A stretch of DNA of 64,000 bases from contig NZ_JANQLX010000013.1 of the NCBI RefSeq assembly GCF_028280385.1, forward strand, positions 1 through 64,000, written 5' to 3'. The position numbers and the translations under genes were made by a program. Position 1 is the first letter of the stretch; the number at the start of each line of letters is the position of its first letter. Source of the DNA: Allomuricauda sp. GTDB lineage: Bacteria > Bacteroidota > Bacteroidia > Flavobacteriales > Flavobacteriaceae. The notes under the pieces are model-generated. The model had not been told where the DNA came from, searched no databases, and saw only the letters and a program-made list of their open reading frames with translations. This document shows positions 15,653-25,725 of the stretch, one piece after another.

Positions 15653-17284
15653 ATGAAAAATCTCTTTTATTTACCCCTTGTCCTTACTTTCTTCTTAATT
15701 GGATGTGGAAACGGAACCAAAAAACAAAACTTGGAAGCTACAGCCCCACCGGTGGTCGCCCCGTTTTCAAAGGAGGATTCCCTATCCATAAACGACTGGT
15801 GGAATAGGAAACCCAATGAAATAGTGGACCTTAATGTGGACAGGGAAGATGTTGTGGCATTTGGAATTTACACGGTGCACAACAAAATTCTTAAGCTTAC
15901 CGCTCAGTTGTTTCCCCTTTATCCGGATGAAACCAGGGAGGTTCGACTGGAAATCCAGAAAAATGGGGAGTGGCATGAAATTCAGAAACAAAACATCAAC
16001 GATATTGGGTGGTCCACCTTGTTCCGCGTGGAAAATTGGGACGATAGCAAAGACACCCCATATAGAATTTTACATGGGGAAAGAGCCTCTTTTGAAGGAC
16101 TGATCAGAAAAGACCCTAAAGACAAAAATGAAATTGTACTGGCCGCCCTTTCCTGTAACAGCAACCAGGATAGAGGGGACAGAAACAACTATGTGCGAAA
16201 TATAAATCACCAAGACCCAGATCTTGTATTTTTTGCAGGGGATCAATCCTATGATCACATCCAACATACTGCAGCCTGGTTAAAATTCGGAATCCAGTTT
16301 AGGGATATATTTAGAAATCGTCCCTGCATTACCATACCCGATGATCATGATATTGGCCAGGGAAACATTTGGGGTGAATATGGCAAAAAAGCATCCTCAG
16401 CTGCAGGTAACGATGGCGGATACTTCCATCATCCGGAATACGTAAAGATGGTGGAGCGATGCCAAACCGCACATTTACCCGACCCCTATGACCCAACTCC
16501 AATACAACGGGGCATTGGTGTTTATTACACCAACTTGATGTTGGGCGGCGTAGACTTTGCCATAATTGAGGACAGAAAGTTTAAATCGGGCCCTAAAGGT
16601 AAAATTCCGCAAATGGGACCAAGACCTGACCATGTTAATGACCCCAGTTATGACCCCCAGAGCATAAATTTAGAGGGGCTGGAGTTGTTGGGAAATCGAC
16701 AACTGCAATTCTTGAACAACTGGGGGCAAGAAAGCAAGGGTACAATAAAGGCGGTACTTTCCCAAACTGGATTTTGCGGTGGGGCCCATATCCATGGACA
16801 ACCAGATAACCGTCTCCATGCCGATTTGGATTCAAATGGATGGCCGCAGGATGGTAGAAACAGAGCGCTTAGGGCCATAAAAAAAGCCAAAGCAGTCCAT
16901 ATTGCAGGAGACCAACACCTAGCTACGGTCATACACCATGGTATTGACGAATTTGAGGATGGTCCCTGGGCTTTTGTGGTCCCTGCCATTGTTAATAATT
17001 ATTACAGCAGATGGTGGTGGCCCGAAGATGAAAAGGCAGGTGAAAACTCAAATGGCGTACTGCCATGGAATGGGAGATTCTTGGACGGGTTTCACAATAA
17101 GATTACCATGCATGCCTATGTCAACCCTGAAAATCCCTCCAATGGCGCAGGTTACGGACTCATCAGGTTCAACAAGGCTGAAAACAATGTTGTGTTTGAA
17201 TGCTGGCCCCGGGAAGTTGATGTAACAGCCGATGGAGCCAAACAATTTACTGGATTTCCTTTTAAAGTTGCGCTAGAGGATTAA
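15653..17284 (+). CDS. PhoD-like alkaline phosphatase / metallophosphatase lipoprotein
   Basis: 543 residues. Lipoprotein signal (FFLIGCGNG, about Cys19). An N-terminal beta domain (about 45-150) is followed by the phosphatase core: LAALSCNSNQ, VFFAGDQSYD (metal Asp), IPDDHDIGQGNIWGEYG (the DDHD box) and AGDQHLATVIHHG. This order matches the PhoD family of Ca/Fe phosphodiesterases/phosphomonoesterases. It is an envelope enzyme likely to release phosphate from organophosphates. Related proteins in marine Bacteroidota are sometimes annotated as choline- or sugar-phosphate hydrolases, which I cannot resolve. It is not linked to a Pho-type transporter here. Confidence 0.8.
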   Translation: MKNLFYLPLVLTFFLIGCGNGTKKQNLEATAPPVVAPFSKEDSLSINDWWNRKPNEIVDLNVDREDVVAFGIYTVHNKILKLTAQLFPLYPDETREVRLEIQKNGEWHEIQKQNINDIGWSTLFRVENWDDSKDTPYRILHGERASFEGLIRKDPKDKNEIVLAALSCNSNQDRGDRNNYVRNINHQDPDLVFFAGDQSYDHIQHTAAWLKFGIQFRDIFRNRPCITIPDDHDIGQGNIWGEYGKKASSAAGNDGGYFHHPEYVKMVERCQTAHLPDPYDPTPIQRGIGVYYTNLMLGGVDFAIIEDRKFKSGPKGKIPQMGPRPDHVNDPSYDPQSINLEGLELLGNRQLQFLNNWGQESKGTIKAVLSQTGFCGGAHIHGQPDNRLHADLDSNGWPQDGRNRALRAIKKAKAVHIAGDQHLATVIHHGIDEFEDGPWAFVVPAIVNNYYSRWWWPEDEKAGENSNGVLPWNGRFLDGFHNKITMHAYVNPENPSNGAGYGLIRFNKAENNVVFECWPREVDVTADGAKQFTGFPFKVALED

Positions 17285-17388
17285 TCTAATCCTTGGCTTT
17301 AACGTAATAATGAATAACGGTCTGGCCAATTCCTGATTCAAAACATCCGCGCAGTCGGATTTGGGACAGGGGTTGGTTCCGTCTTAGT

Positions 17389-18741
17389 CTACCAAATCTT
17401 GGAATGCAGCTCGCCTGTACTATCAGAGAAACTTTCAGATTCTATACCCAAGGTATTCAACATGCTTACAAAGAGGTTGGACATGGGTTCCTCATCAAAT
17501 TTCTCGTAGGTACCGTGTTTTAATCCCATATTGGAACCTCCAGCCAATACCAACGGATAGTTTACGGCGTTATGCGTGGTGCTGCATGCACTTCCGTATA
17601 AAATCATGGTGTTGTCCAAAAGTGAACCATGTTCGTCATGGGTATTTTTCATTCGATCCAAGAAGTAGGCGAATTGCTTGCTCAACCATTGGTCATAACG
17701 GCCCCATTCTTCCCAGTGACCTGTAGTTTGATCATGACTGATTGTGTGGTGCCCCTTGGACAATCCCAACGCTAATTTTGGGAAGTTCTCGCCAAGACCC
17801 AAACCGTCCTCTCGGGCCATCATATAGGTCATTACACGGGTCAAATCCACTTCCATGCCCAAAACCATAAGGTCAAAAGTAGTTTTGATATAGGCTTCCG
17901 GATCTACCTTCACGTCGGCATTAAAGTTCAGATGACTGGCATCAAAATCCTTCATGGGGATATCCAACCACTGCTCGTTTCGCTTCACTTGGTCCTCCAC
18001 CGTGCTCAGGGAATGCATGTACTCGTCCATTTTGGTCTGGTCGTGCTTGCCCAAGCGTCTGTGCAATCTTTTACTGTCCTCCAGAATCAAATCCACAATC
18101 TTCTTATCCTGCTGGATGCTTTTCCTACGTGCTTGCGTGGTCGCTCCACCTCCGGGTGCAAAATAGCGTTCAAAAATTTCACGGTGTCTGTGCTCGGAAG
18201 GAATTGGTTTACCTGATAAATCAAAAGAAAGGGTGGAAACCCTTGACTTATAACCAATTCCACCATCGGTAGACAAGGCCAAATACGGATAACGGGTGTG
18301 CTTGCTGAATTTTTGCGCCACGACTTGATCCACGGAAATACTGTTCATGTACTCGCTTCCGCGAACATCCCCTCCGGTTAACCAAGTATCTCCTGCCAAA
18401 TGTCCCAGCAATGCCCTACTTCGCGGATGGCTCAATCCGCCAATGATAGACATATCGGCGCGGTGAGGGGTCAGTGGCATCAAAGATTGGGTAAACTTGT
18501 AATCCGTTCCTTCTCCCATTGGGAACCAACTCCATTTTTTATGGAAGGAACTTTCAACAGGTGGAAGTCCTACCCCATTTGGGAAGTACACAAAACAAAG
18601 CCTTTTCATGGCTTCGCTGCTGGTGTTGGTTGTTTTCATCATGCTTCCCATGCCCATGGCTTCCATATAGGGAATCATGCAGCTTACTCCCAATCCCTTG
18701 AGAAATGTTCTTCGATCTAAATGCCAAGATTTTCGAGCCAT
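17389..18741 (-). CDS. DUF1552 family Tat-exported protein
   Basis: 450 residues. The Tat signal RRTFLKGLGVSC at residues 11-22 predicts export folded, probably with a cofactor. The body matches the DUF1552 family, related to the DUF1501 / alkaline-phosphatase-like fold (FVYFPNGVG, GGLSHPRS, DTWLTGGD, GSACSTTHNAVNYPLVLAGG). It follows the DUF1592-type cytochrome by 10 bp in the same direction. This pairing recurs in Planctomycetes, Verrucomicrobia and myxobacteria. The function is unknown; the pairing implies a periplasmic oxidoreduction or hydrolysis step on a large substrate. Confidence 0.85.
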   Translation of the reverse strand: MARKSWHLDRRTFLKGLGVSCMIPYMEAMGMGSMMKTTNTSSEAMKRLCFVYFPNGVGLPPVESSFHKKWSWFPMGEGTDYKFTQSLMPLTPHRADMSIIGGLSHPRSRALLGHLAGDTWLTGGDVRGSEYMNSISVDQVVAQKFSKHTRYPYLALSTDGGIGYKSRVSTLSFDLSGKPIPSEHRHREIFERYFAPGGGATTQARRKSIQQDKKIVDLILEDSKRLHRRLGKHDQTKMDEYMHSLSTVEDQVKRNEQWLDIPMKDFDASHLNFNADVKVDPEAYIKTTFDLMVLGMEVDLTRVMTYMMAREDGLGLGENFPKLALGLSKGHHTISHDQTTGHWEEWGRYDQWLSKQFAYFLDRMKNTHDEHGSLLDNTMILYGSACSTTHNAVNYPLVLAGGSNMGLKHGTYEKFDEEPMSNLFVSMLNTLGIESESFSDSTGELHSKIW

Positions 18742-18751
18742 AATCTAGTCT

Positions 18752-21700
18752 TTAAAAATCACCAATAAACGATTTACTTGTAATAATATGTTCAAACACC
18801 GATTGGAAACGGTACCCGTCCTCGCGAACGGCACTCACAATCGATTCAATTTCCGGTTCATCCACAAAGGTCACATCCCTTCCTACGGCATAGGAGAACA
18901 AATGTTTGACCAAAGATCGGGTAAAGTCGTCTATTTTCTCATTTAAAATATACGCTTTTATTTCGTCAATTCCATCAACTACCTTACCATCAGGTAGTTC
19001 TGCCTTGGAATCTATTGGATTCCCATTATTGGCCATCGTCTGGAAAAGGCCTACAGCATTATAGTTTTCAAATACAATTCCGTAGGGGTCTATTTTAGCA
19101 TGGCAATCCATGCATGACACCTTGTTTCGGTGCAAAAACAACTGTTCTTTTAATGTCAACTTTTCAAAACCAGGGGTTTCTGGGTCCAGTTCAGGGACAT
19201 TTGGTGGTGGGTCCGGTGGTCTATCACCCAATATCCTGGAGCGAAGCCATACGGCCCGCTTGATGGCATGGGCTTGGGTACCATCAGAATGCCCACTCAA
19301 AAAGGAGCCCTGAGATAGTAAACCACCTCGTTTAGAATCCGGACCAAGGGCCACAGGCCTAAAATGATTCCCTTTTACACCTTCAATTCCATAGAACTCC
19401 GCCAAATTCTGATTGAGCATCGCAAAATCGGATTCTATCAAATTTCCGAGGTACATATTGCATTCCAGTACGTGATGCACAAAATGATAGGTCTCTTCGG
19501 CCATATCCCTTTTCACAAAACGGCTATAGTCTTCATATTCGTTTACGTTGGTACTCATGCTCTCATGTCGGTCCAATCGAAGCCATTCCTTGGAAAAATT
19601 ACGGACCATTTCCCAAATTTTGTCATCTTGGAGCATGCGCTGCACCTGTTTCTTCAGTTCCTTTTTCTTATGGAGCCTACCCCTATCTGCCAATGCCAAT
19701 AATTCTTCGTCTGGAGGGGAATCCCAAAGGAAATAGGCCAAACGGGAAGCCAAGAAATACTCCCGTTCATCATCCGAAGTCCCTTTTTCCGGTTCAGCTA
19801 AATAGATGAAGTTGGGGGAACATAGAATGGCAACCAACACTTCTTTAACTCCATCTTCGTAGCGATCATAATCTGCCTTGATAGCTCTCCAGAATTCCAT
19901 ATAGGTCTCCACTTCTCCTTTTTCCAATGGTCTTCTATACGCTTTTTCCATAAAGCTGGTCAGTACTTGTGCTGTGTATACTTCCTTATCCGCCTTATCA
20001 GGGGAATCAAAAAATATGTCTGTATGGCTGGTTGGCGGCCAAACTGGGTGGTAAGGGGCCTCAAACTCCAGTTCATGTACCAATAATGGTGGGCCGGAAT
20101 CCCGGTTATCCTTGACCAAATAGTCGTTCCATACGCCCATACCCATAATGTTGGCAAGGATTTCCGTCTCTAAGGTATCAATCACCGGAATGGGCAAATC
20201 TTCCAATCTACCTTTGAATATATATTGTCGTGGTTGGTCGGTATTGATCACATTTCTAAAATCGTCGAAATTCTTGTAGTCGATACCATCATCGGTTCGT
20301 GCACCGGCGAAAACCCGCATTATGGGCGCCGCCAAATCGTACTTTTTCTTACTTTCCTCCTCTTCATTGTCTAACTGCACAGTCATTGGATGATCATCCG
20401 GGAATGGTGTGATGATCACTTCCCCAAAACCAACAAAAAACCGTCCTCCAATCTCCAGGTTGTGCTTTCCTTCCTCTAGATAGGCCAATGTTAAGGGCGT
20501 AACCATGTCAGACCCCTCTTCGGGTTTCTGCAAATGCAAACGCTCTTGCAAGCGGAATTGGTTTAACCGCAACCCTACCGAAGGCATCCCATCTTGCGAG
20601 ACATAGGGATGGGTAAAATCTATTTGGTAGTATCCCGTCTTTGGGGCCACGAAAGATATTCTGGCATAACTGCGATTGGTCAAATCTTCGGAAACCATGT
20701 ATTTTCCCTTCCGAACCAAGTTTCTGTGATTTTCAAAGGAGCGGGCTGGAATGGTAATTGTGCTCTCCAGGCTTTCCGCTGGGAACGGTCTCCTAAGACT
20801 GATCAGTCCTTCTTTCTTCACATGTTCCTGATATCCTTTTGACGCTGTCACCCTGTATTCAAAATCACCTTCCATGGGAAAGTAATCCTTGATGAGCAAT
20901 TTTAAATTGGGCGAAGGTCCTTGCCAGGATTTTGGACTTACTTCCTTATGGGGCAAAGCGGAATAGAGGACGACCCCATCTTCCACTACTTCATACCGAT
21001 CAGCATGGGATCCACGCATTCCTATTCCTATATTCTTTTTAACCTCGGTATAATAGGCTTCCTCAATACTATCCTTGGGTTGGATAGGCATGCCGTTTTC
21101 ATCCAGGATTTCCACAATAAAGTCATCTGAACTTATCGGTGCACTTTGAAAACCACCTATCATTGCCGCTGGCAATTCTTCTCCTATACCTTTTCCAAAC
21201 TTAATTTTGTAATGGGTGGACTTGGGCTTTTCCTCTTGGACTATGGCTTTATCCAAGGCCTCCCGCGCAATTTGTTTGTAATATTCAATATGTAACGGAG
21301 AAGTCTGTAGTTCATGTCCGTTGTTGCTAAAGCCCATTTCCGATTTCTCGTCATCCGGCAGCACGTCGCCAAAATCCACGGATACGTTCAGCAGCTCATT
21401 CAAGGAATTGGTGTATTGCTTTTTGGTCAAACGGCGAATTACGGCCACTTGACTTGATTTCTTGATTTTGATGGCATTTTGAACCGAGGCGGTAATCCAA
21501 TCCACCAACATTCTGCGTTCTTCATCCGTAAGTTGCTCTTCTTCCTCCGGAGGCATTTCACCACTGTTGATCATATCCAGCATTCCGCGCCAGGTGGCTG
21601 CATCCGGGCCTTGTACCAAATCAGGATTAATGCTGTCCAACCGCAGTCCCGCCTTTTGTTCTTCGGGGCCATGGCATTGCACACAGTATTTATTGATGAC

Positions 21701-22330
21701 GGGTTTTAGGTCCTGGTCAAAGTTGTAGGTGCTTAGGGTTTTATCTACTTTCGAATTGTTCATGGCCACCAACCCTTTAAGGGCATAGGGGTCATCTCCA
21801 AAAAATGTGCGTACTTCCTGAGGAAGGCTTTTGGTAAGGTAATCGGACCCATGGGTCAAGGAGCCGCCATAATGCCCTGCTATGCTTAAAAGCAGCACAT
21901 TGAAGAAAAGGGTTCCGTGATACACTGAGAACTTTCCAATTTTATGCTGAAGCTCTTTCTTGTGAATGACATACAACCAAATACTGAGTACGGCCGTGGC
22001 CACCCCAAACCATTTATGCAGGGCAAACACGTCGCTTCCATAGCTGCCCGAGCTAGCCAACAGAGAACCTGCCAACACAGAAGGTATGGCTGTGATCACG
22101 ATAAATTTTAAGATGGCACCCCTTATATTAAACATGTGCGGTTTGGGCACAATGATCTCAAGTATGAAAAGACATAACAGGGCGCCTATGGGAAGATGCA
22201 CCAATAATGGATGAAACTTACCGAAAAAATCGAGAAGCCAGTAGCTGTTGCCCTTTAGGGGCAAAAAGGGAATCAGAATCAGAATGATAGATAATACTAC
22301 TGCCTTAAGGACCAGATTTTTGCCTTTCAT
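18752..22330 (-). CDS. Multi-domain DUF1587/1592/1588/1585 cytochrome c protein
   Basis: 1192 residues. The N-terminus (about 10-155) has four or five membrane helices like DUF2231 (FHPLLVHLPIGALL). A Planctomycete-type cytochrome c domain follows, with the heme motif CVQCH (Cys216, Cys219, His220). Then come DUF1587 (RRLTKKQYTNSLNELL), a carbohydrate-binding-like insert (about 530-640), DUF1592 (about 790-920), DUF1588 (about 930-1040) and C-terminal DUF1585, with a second CxxCH-like motif, CMDCH, near residue 1085. It is inner-membrane anchored with a large periplasmic part, and is a probable electron carrier for its DUF1552 partner. The substrate is unknown. Confidence 0.85.
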   Translation of the reverse strand: MKGKNLVLKAVVLSIILILIPFLPLKGNSYWLLDFFGKFHPLLVHLPIGALLCLFILEIIVPKPHMFNIRGAILKFIVITAIPSVLAGSLLASSGSYGSDVFALHKWFGVATAVLSIWLYVIHKKELQHKIGKFSVYHGTLFFNVLLLSIAGHYGGSLTHGSDYLTKSLPQEVRTFFGDDPYALKGLVAMNNSKVDKTLSTYNFDQDLKPVINKYCVQCHGPEEQKAGLRLDSINPDLVQGPDAATWRGMLDMINSGEMPPEEEEQLTDEERRMLVDWITASVQNAIKIKKSSQVAVIRRLTKKQYTNSLNELLNVSVDFGDVLPDDEKSEMGFSNNGHELQTSPLHIEYYKQIAREALDKAIVQEEKPKSTHYKIKFGKGIGEELPAAMIGGFQSAPISSDDFIVEILDENGMPIQPKDSIEEAYYTEVKKNIGIGMRGSHADRYEVVEDGVVLYSALPHKEVSPKSWQGPSPNLKLLIKDYFPMEGDFEYRVTASKGYQEHVKKEGLISLRRPFPAESLESTITIPARSFENHRNLVRKGKYMVSEDLTNRSYARISFVAPKTGYYQIDFTHPYVSQDGMPSVGLRLNQFRLQERLHLQKPEEGSDMVTPLTLAYLEEGKHNLEIGGRFFVGFGEVIITPFPDDHPMTVQLDNEEEESKKKYDLAAPIMRVFAGARTDDGIDYKNFDDFRNVINTDQPRQYIFKGRLEDLPIPVIDTLETEILANIMGMGVWNDYLVKDNRDSGPPLLVHELEFEAPYHPVWPPTSHTDIFFDSPDKADKEVYTAQVLTSFMEKAYRRPLEKGEVETYMEFWRAIKADYDRYEDGVKEVLVAILCSPNFIYLAEPEKGTSDDEREYFLASRLAYFLWDSPPDEELLALADRGRLHKKKELKKQVQRMLQDDKIWEMVRNFSKEWLRLDRHESMSTNVNEYEDYSRFVKRDMAEETYHFVHHVLECNMYLGNLIESDFAMLNQNLAEFYGIEGVKGNHFRPVALGPDSKRGGLLSQGSFLSGHSDGTQAHAIKRAVWLRSRILGDRPPDPPPNVPELDPETPGFEKLTLKEQLFLHRNKVSCMDCHAKIDPYGIVFENYNAVGLFQTMANNGNPIDSKAELPDGKVVDGIDEIKAYILNEKIDDFTRSLVKHLFSYAVGRDVTFVDEPEIESIVSAVREDGYRFQSVFEHIITSKSFIGDF

Positions 22331-22615
22331 GCACGTTGAGACTTAATACGTTTGGTTAAATAATAACGGGGTGTCAACTTCTTCATACAACCTCATTACA
22401 AAATTAATTTATCACTTCGCCGAAAAACACCTAAAAATTTGCTTTAACTGATACTTTAATTGCCTAATTCTTGCAAAAGTTTAAAATTTTAACAAAAAAG
22501 TATGATGTCTGTGGGATTACAAACAAGGCGATTTTATCCTTAAACGCAGGCAAGATGGCCCAGTCCAATGGAGCACACCAAAGGAATCATACCGATATTC
22601 GGTCTTTTTTTTTGC
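22331..22615. other. Intergenic region with promoter of the cytochrome operon
   Basis: AT-rich spacer between two minus-strand genes, so it must hold the promoter for the cytochrome/DUF1552 pair. No strong TAnnTTTG match was found on the minus strand. At its right end ACCGA-TAT-TCGGT (22591-22603) followed by a run of T resembles a weak plus-strand terminator, although no plus-strand gene precedes it. No open reading frame here looks real. Confidence 0.4.
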
Positions 22616-24457
22616 CTATCGGACCAAAATACTGAGCAAAAGCAACACAAAGAAGTTGTTGATAACGTGGAGCACTATTCCGGTAATCAATCCGCCGGTC
22701 CGTTTGGCATAATAACCGGTAATCAGGCCAAATACAAAATAGTAGAGAAACAGCTTAAAATTATAGTGAATTGTGGCAAACATGGCGGCCTGGATAATAT
22801 TGGCGGTCACAAAGCCCAATTGTTTTTCCACAGAACCCAGTACCACCCCCCTAAAGATAATCTCCTCGTAAATGGGGCCAAATAAGGCCACCGCCAAAAA
22901 CGAAATGCCAAATCCATAGGTTCTGAGCATAGCAATGATCTCGGGTGCGGCATTGAACATCAAACCTTCAATATCCGGGGTTTCCACAGTGATGAAGCTT
23001 CTCAAGACCTTGAGGAAAATGATATTGAAGATCACAAATGCCACTCCCAATTTTATGGATTCCCAAAGATCAATTTTCGATTTGTAGAGATGTGCGAGTA
23101 CGTTTTTCTTGATCACTACCAAGGTGCCCAAGGCCATCACCGCCACAAAGGCCAACATGGATTTAGCCAAGGTGGGTTCATCCTCAGTGATTTCCTCATA
23201 GGAAAAAGTTACTTCAAAGAACGCATTGATGTTCTCTTCGTAATAAAAAACAAGGATAAGCAGAAATTGGGCCAAGAGATAGACAAAGCTCATGATCCAG
23301 AAGTGCTTTAAATTCCAATTGAAATTTACTTTTGGAACAATCACCTTACCCCTCCGTTTTAACCAAAGCCCCAAATTATATATAGGCAAAATCCAAATGT
23401 AGGGTAGCACAAAAAGCAGTGCTATGACCAATACCAAGAAAAACAGATGCAGCAATTCTGAAAAATTCCAAGGTAGAAAAGGGTTTTTCAGGAAAAGTCC
23501 CAATCGCTTCACTGCCAAAAAATCATCATAGCTGTTTGCCTCTTGCAAACTTCGATAGGATGCCAGGGCGGTCTTGGTGTCAGCGTGCTCCAGATCATGA
23601 GTGTACAAGGCCTGCATGCGGCCCACTTTGTTCCAACTCAAGGTAGTGTCCTTGACCAAAAATTCCCGGGCCAAATCTTTCTTGCCCATATTGATCATGG
23701 CCTTGGCCATTTCAGCATTATCAATATAGGTGGAGTCTTTTAAGCGTACTTGGTCAAAAAGTTCCAAGGCCCTTTCTGTCTCGCCTAGCTCCAACAGTAA
23801 TTTGGCCTTATTGTTCATCCGCCAAGTAGCGGTATCGCCCCCAAGGTGGGATAGGATGGTATTTTTGGCTAGCTCATCGTTCCCCATGGCCTGGTGCAAT
23901 TCCGTTAGGGGTATGGAAAGATCCTGGGCGGGATCAAAATCTTGGGCCCGTACATAATATCTTAAAGCCTCACTTTCATTGGTATACCGAAAATGTTCGC
24001 CCAGCATCTGATAAATCTTGCTTTTTTCTTCATCCCGCCAACTCCATTCCCCACCGGAAATTGCCCGCAAGGACTCTTGTAGGGATTCCAACTCCTCATC
24101 CCCGTATAGATTTTCGGCCCTGTAAATGAGGACTTGGGGATGTGTGGGGTACTTTGCATATAACTGTTCTATGCATTCTAAGGTTTCATCGTATTTGAGG
24201 TTGTAGTCCTCATAAGCATCGTAATAAGAATTGCCGATAAACCTGCACCGCTCCACCATGGCGGTCACCTGACTGGGATTGTTCCGAATGTAGGTATCGT
24301 ACAACCCCAAGATTCTTTGAAAGTTTTGGTCCTTGGAGTTTTCCAATTGACCAATGTAGTATTCATGACTTTTTAAATCGGAAAAATCGGGGATTTCCTG
24401 AGAGGTCACAAATTGGCAAAAAAGCGCTAATACAAGTAACTTGGGTATGGGTCGCAT
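22616..24457 (-). CDS. TPR-repeat protein with C-terminal CPBP intramembrane protease
   Basis: About 613 residues from the ATG at 24457, which opens a signal peptide (MRPIPKLLVLALFCQFVTSQ); an ATG 48 bp upstream is rejected because it precedes that signal. Residues about 20-320 are helical repeats resembling TPRs (YVRAQDFDPAQ, ALELFDQVRLKDS). Several membrane helices and a CPBP domain follow: EEIIFRG (the EExxxR motif), FATIHYNF and HVINNF. CPBP proteins are glutamic intramembrane proteases related to Rce1. The extracytoplasmic TPR part may select substrates. It appears to be transcribed alone. Confidence 0.8.
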   Translation of the reverse strand: MRPIPKLLVLALFCQFVTSQEIPDFSDLKSHEYYIGQLENSKDQNFQRILGLYDTYIRNNPSQVTAMVERCRFIGNSYYDAYEDYNLKYDETLECIEQLYAKYPTHPQVLIYRAENLYGDEELESLQESLRAISGGEWSWRDEEKSKIYQMLGEHFRYTNESEALRYYVRAQDFDPAQDLSIPLTELHQAMGNDELAKNTILSHLGGDTATWRMNNKAKLLLELGETERALELFDQVRLKDSTYIDNAEMAKAMINMGKKDLAREFLVKDTTLSWNKVGRMQALYTHDLEHADTKTALASYRSLQEANSYDDFLAVKRLGLFLKNPFLPWNFSELLHLFFLVLVIALLFVLPYIWILPIYNLGLWLKRRGKVIVPKVNFNWNLKHFWIMSFVYLLAQFLLILVFYYEENINAFFEVTFSYEEITEDEPTLAKSMLAFVAVMALGTLVVIKKNVLAHLYKSKIDLWESIKLGVAFVIFNIIFLKVLRSFITVETPDIEGLMFNAAPEIIAMLRTYGFGISFLAVALFGPIYEEIIFRGVVLGSVEKQLGFVTANIIQAAMFATIHYNFKLFLYYFVFGLITGYYAKRTGGLITGIVLHVINNFFVLLLLSILVR

Positions 24458-24552
24458 CAAGGGGTTAGTTTGGATTGGTCCGGCCAAAATAACATAAAAC
24501 CCCAAGAAATGATCCGATCAATTGTTATTTAGTACAAAAGTCCGTTGAAGGG

Positions 24553-25725
24553 TTACTTCAAATTGTTCAAGATAAAATCCAAAGTGGGGTTGGTGTTCAA
24601 TTTCTGTTGAAATGAAAGGCTTTTGTGCGCAATGGGTTTGGTAAGTCCAAGACTCTTGAGGTATCTAATGATATCCTCATCATCCAGTGCAACCTTGCCC
24701 ATTAACAAAAGATCTAGGCTTTCTTCCTTTTGGTAGCGCTTGTAGATTTTTCGCAAACCACTTAAATACAATCGGTCTTTGGTAAAACCGCCTCCCCTAT
24801 GCGCCCTAAGGGTTATTCCAAAAGCTTCGTCCCTATTGAGTTTGTATTGTCCATGAATCAGGTCAAAGGTATCTGCAAAGGAATAGCCCTTGATCAAACT
24901 ATCTGCCGCCAGCACCCTATAGGCCAGCTCCTTTAGCCGTTTTAGGGTCAAGGCCCCACCCATATATTCGCTAAAAACGGCAAGCCCTTCCTGAGTTTCG
25001 ACGTTTTTTGGTAAGCCGTTGGAGAATATCTTCAAGGGTTGCAAAAGTCCATTAAAGGTGGTGACCAAATGCACCCCAATTTCATGATTTGACAGGGTAA
25101 GAAGTTGGTTTTTGCTGAACTTGATGTTCTTTTTAATCAGCAACGACTGTGAACTGTTGCTTACCATGGCCTCGGCAGCAATATGTGTGGAGAATTTGAT
25201 GTTCAACGGAAATCCATATTGCTGGGAAAATTCTTTGAAGTACTCACATGCTTCCTCTGCTGAATAGGTTTTTTCCATATCCATGGAAGGTGGTTCATCC
25301 TCGTAATGCAAGATGTACCTGGCATTTTGAACATCACGCTCCGTGGGTGTGCCATATACCCGCAGCGAATTGTAATAAAACCTTTTGGACGCTCCAATGG
25401 TCTCAATGCATTGGATCATATTGGAATAGTGGTAAATTACCTCCTGGTACAACTGCCTTATCCGTTCATCTTTGATTCTTTCCAAGCGTTGTGAAAAGAA
25501 CAATCTATGCAATTTGTAAGGGTCAAACTTAAGTTTGGGGTACTTAAAATTGGGATTGGCGGAAAATTTGGAAGCGAAAAAACGGTGCTTCTCTTTTTCA
25601 ATATTGATGGGATTGATATAACTGAGCAGCTCAATTCTTCGAACCAGTCTATCCAGATTGGCGTCAATCTCAAAAAGATGTCCGTATTCCTTTTCCAATG
25701 CTTTTATCTCCTTGGATTCTATCAT
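24553..25725 (-). CDS. DUF1704 / MATCAP-like metallocarboxypeptidase (QEGLA protein)
   Basis: 390 residues. HEIGVH (His214, Glu215, His219) is the family's HExxxH zinc motif, and TQEGLA (Glu246) supplies the third ligand. The family is annotated as flavohemoglobin-expression-modulating QEGLA protein, but its animal relative MATCAP is an established tubulin tyrosine carboxypeptidase, so removal of a C-terminal residue from a protein or peptide is the best functional guess. No signal peptide, so cytoplasmic. Its start overlaps the stop of the N-formylglutamate amidohydrolase-like gene by 4 bp. It is the last gene of a three-gene unit with an ATP-grasp ligase. Confidence 0.85.
   Translation of the reverse strand: MIESKEIKALEKEYGHLFEIDANLDRLVRRIELLSYINPINIEKEKHRFFASKFSANPNFKYPKLKFDPYKLHRLFFSQRLERIKDERIRQLYQEVIYHYSNMIQCIETIGASKRFYYNSLRVYGTPTERDVQNARYILHYEDEPPSMDMEKTYSAEEACEYFKEFSQQYGFPLNIKFSTHIAAEAMVSNSSQSLLIKKNIKFSKNQLLTLSNHEIGVHLVTTFNGLLQPLKIFSNGLPKNVETQEGLAVFSEYMGGALTLKRLKELAYRVLAADSLIKGYSFADTFDLIHGQYKLNRDEAFGITLRAHRGGGFTKDRLYLSGLRKIYKRYQKEESLDLLLMGKVALDDEDIIRYLKSLGLTKPIAHKSLSFQQKLNTNPTLDFILNNLK

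Noticed and set aside
24458..24505. Upstream ATG for the TPR-CPBP protein
   Set aside because: It places 16 residues before a good signal peptide; the ATG at 24457 begins that signal.
24553..25725. Regulator of flavohemoglobin expression
   Set aside because: That is an inherited family label; the visible zinc motifs and the MATCAP relationship point to a peptidase, and no flavohemoglobin gene is nearby.
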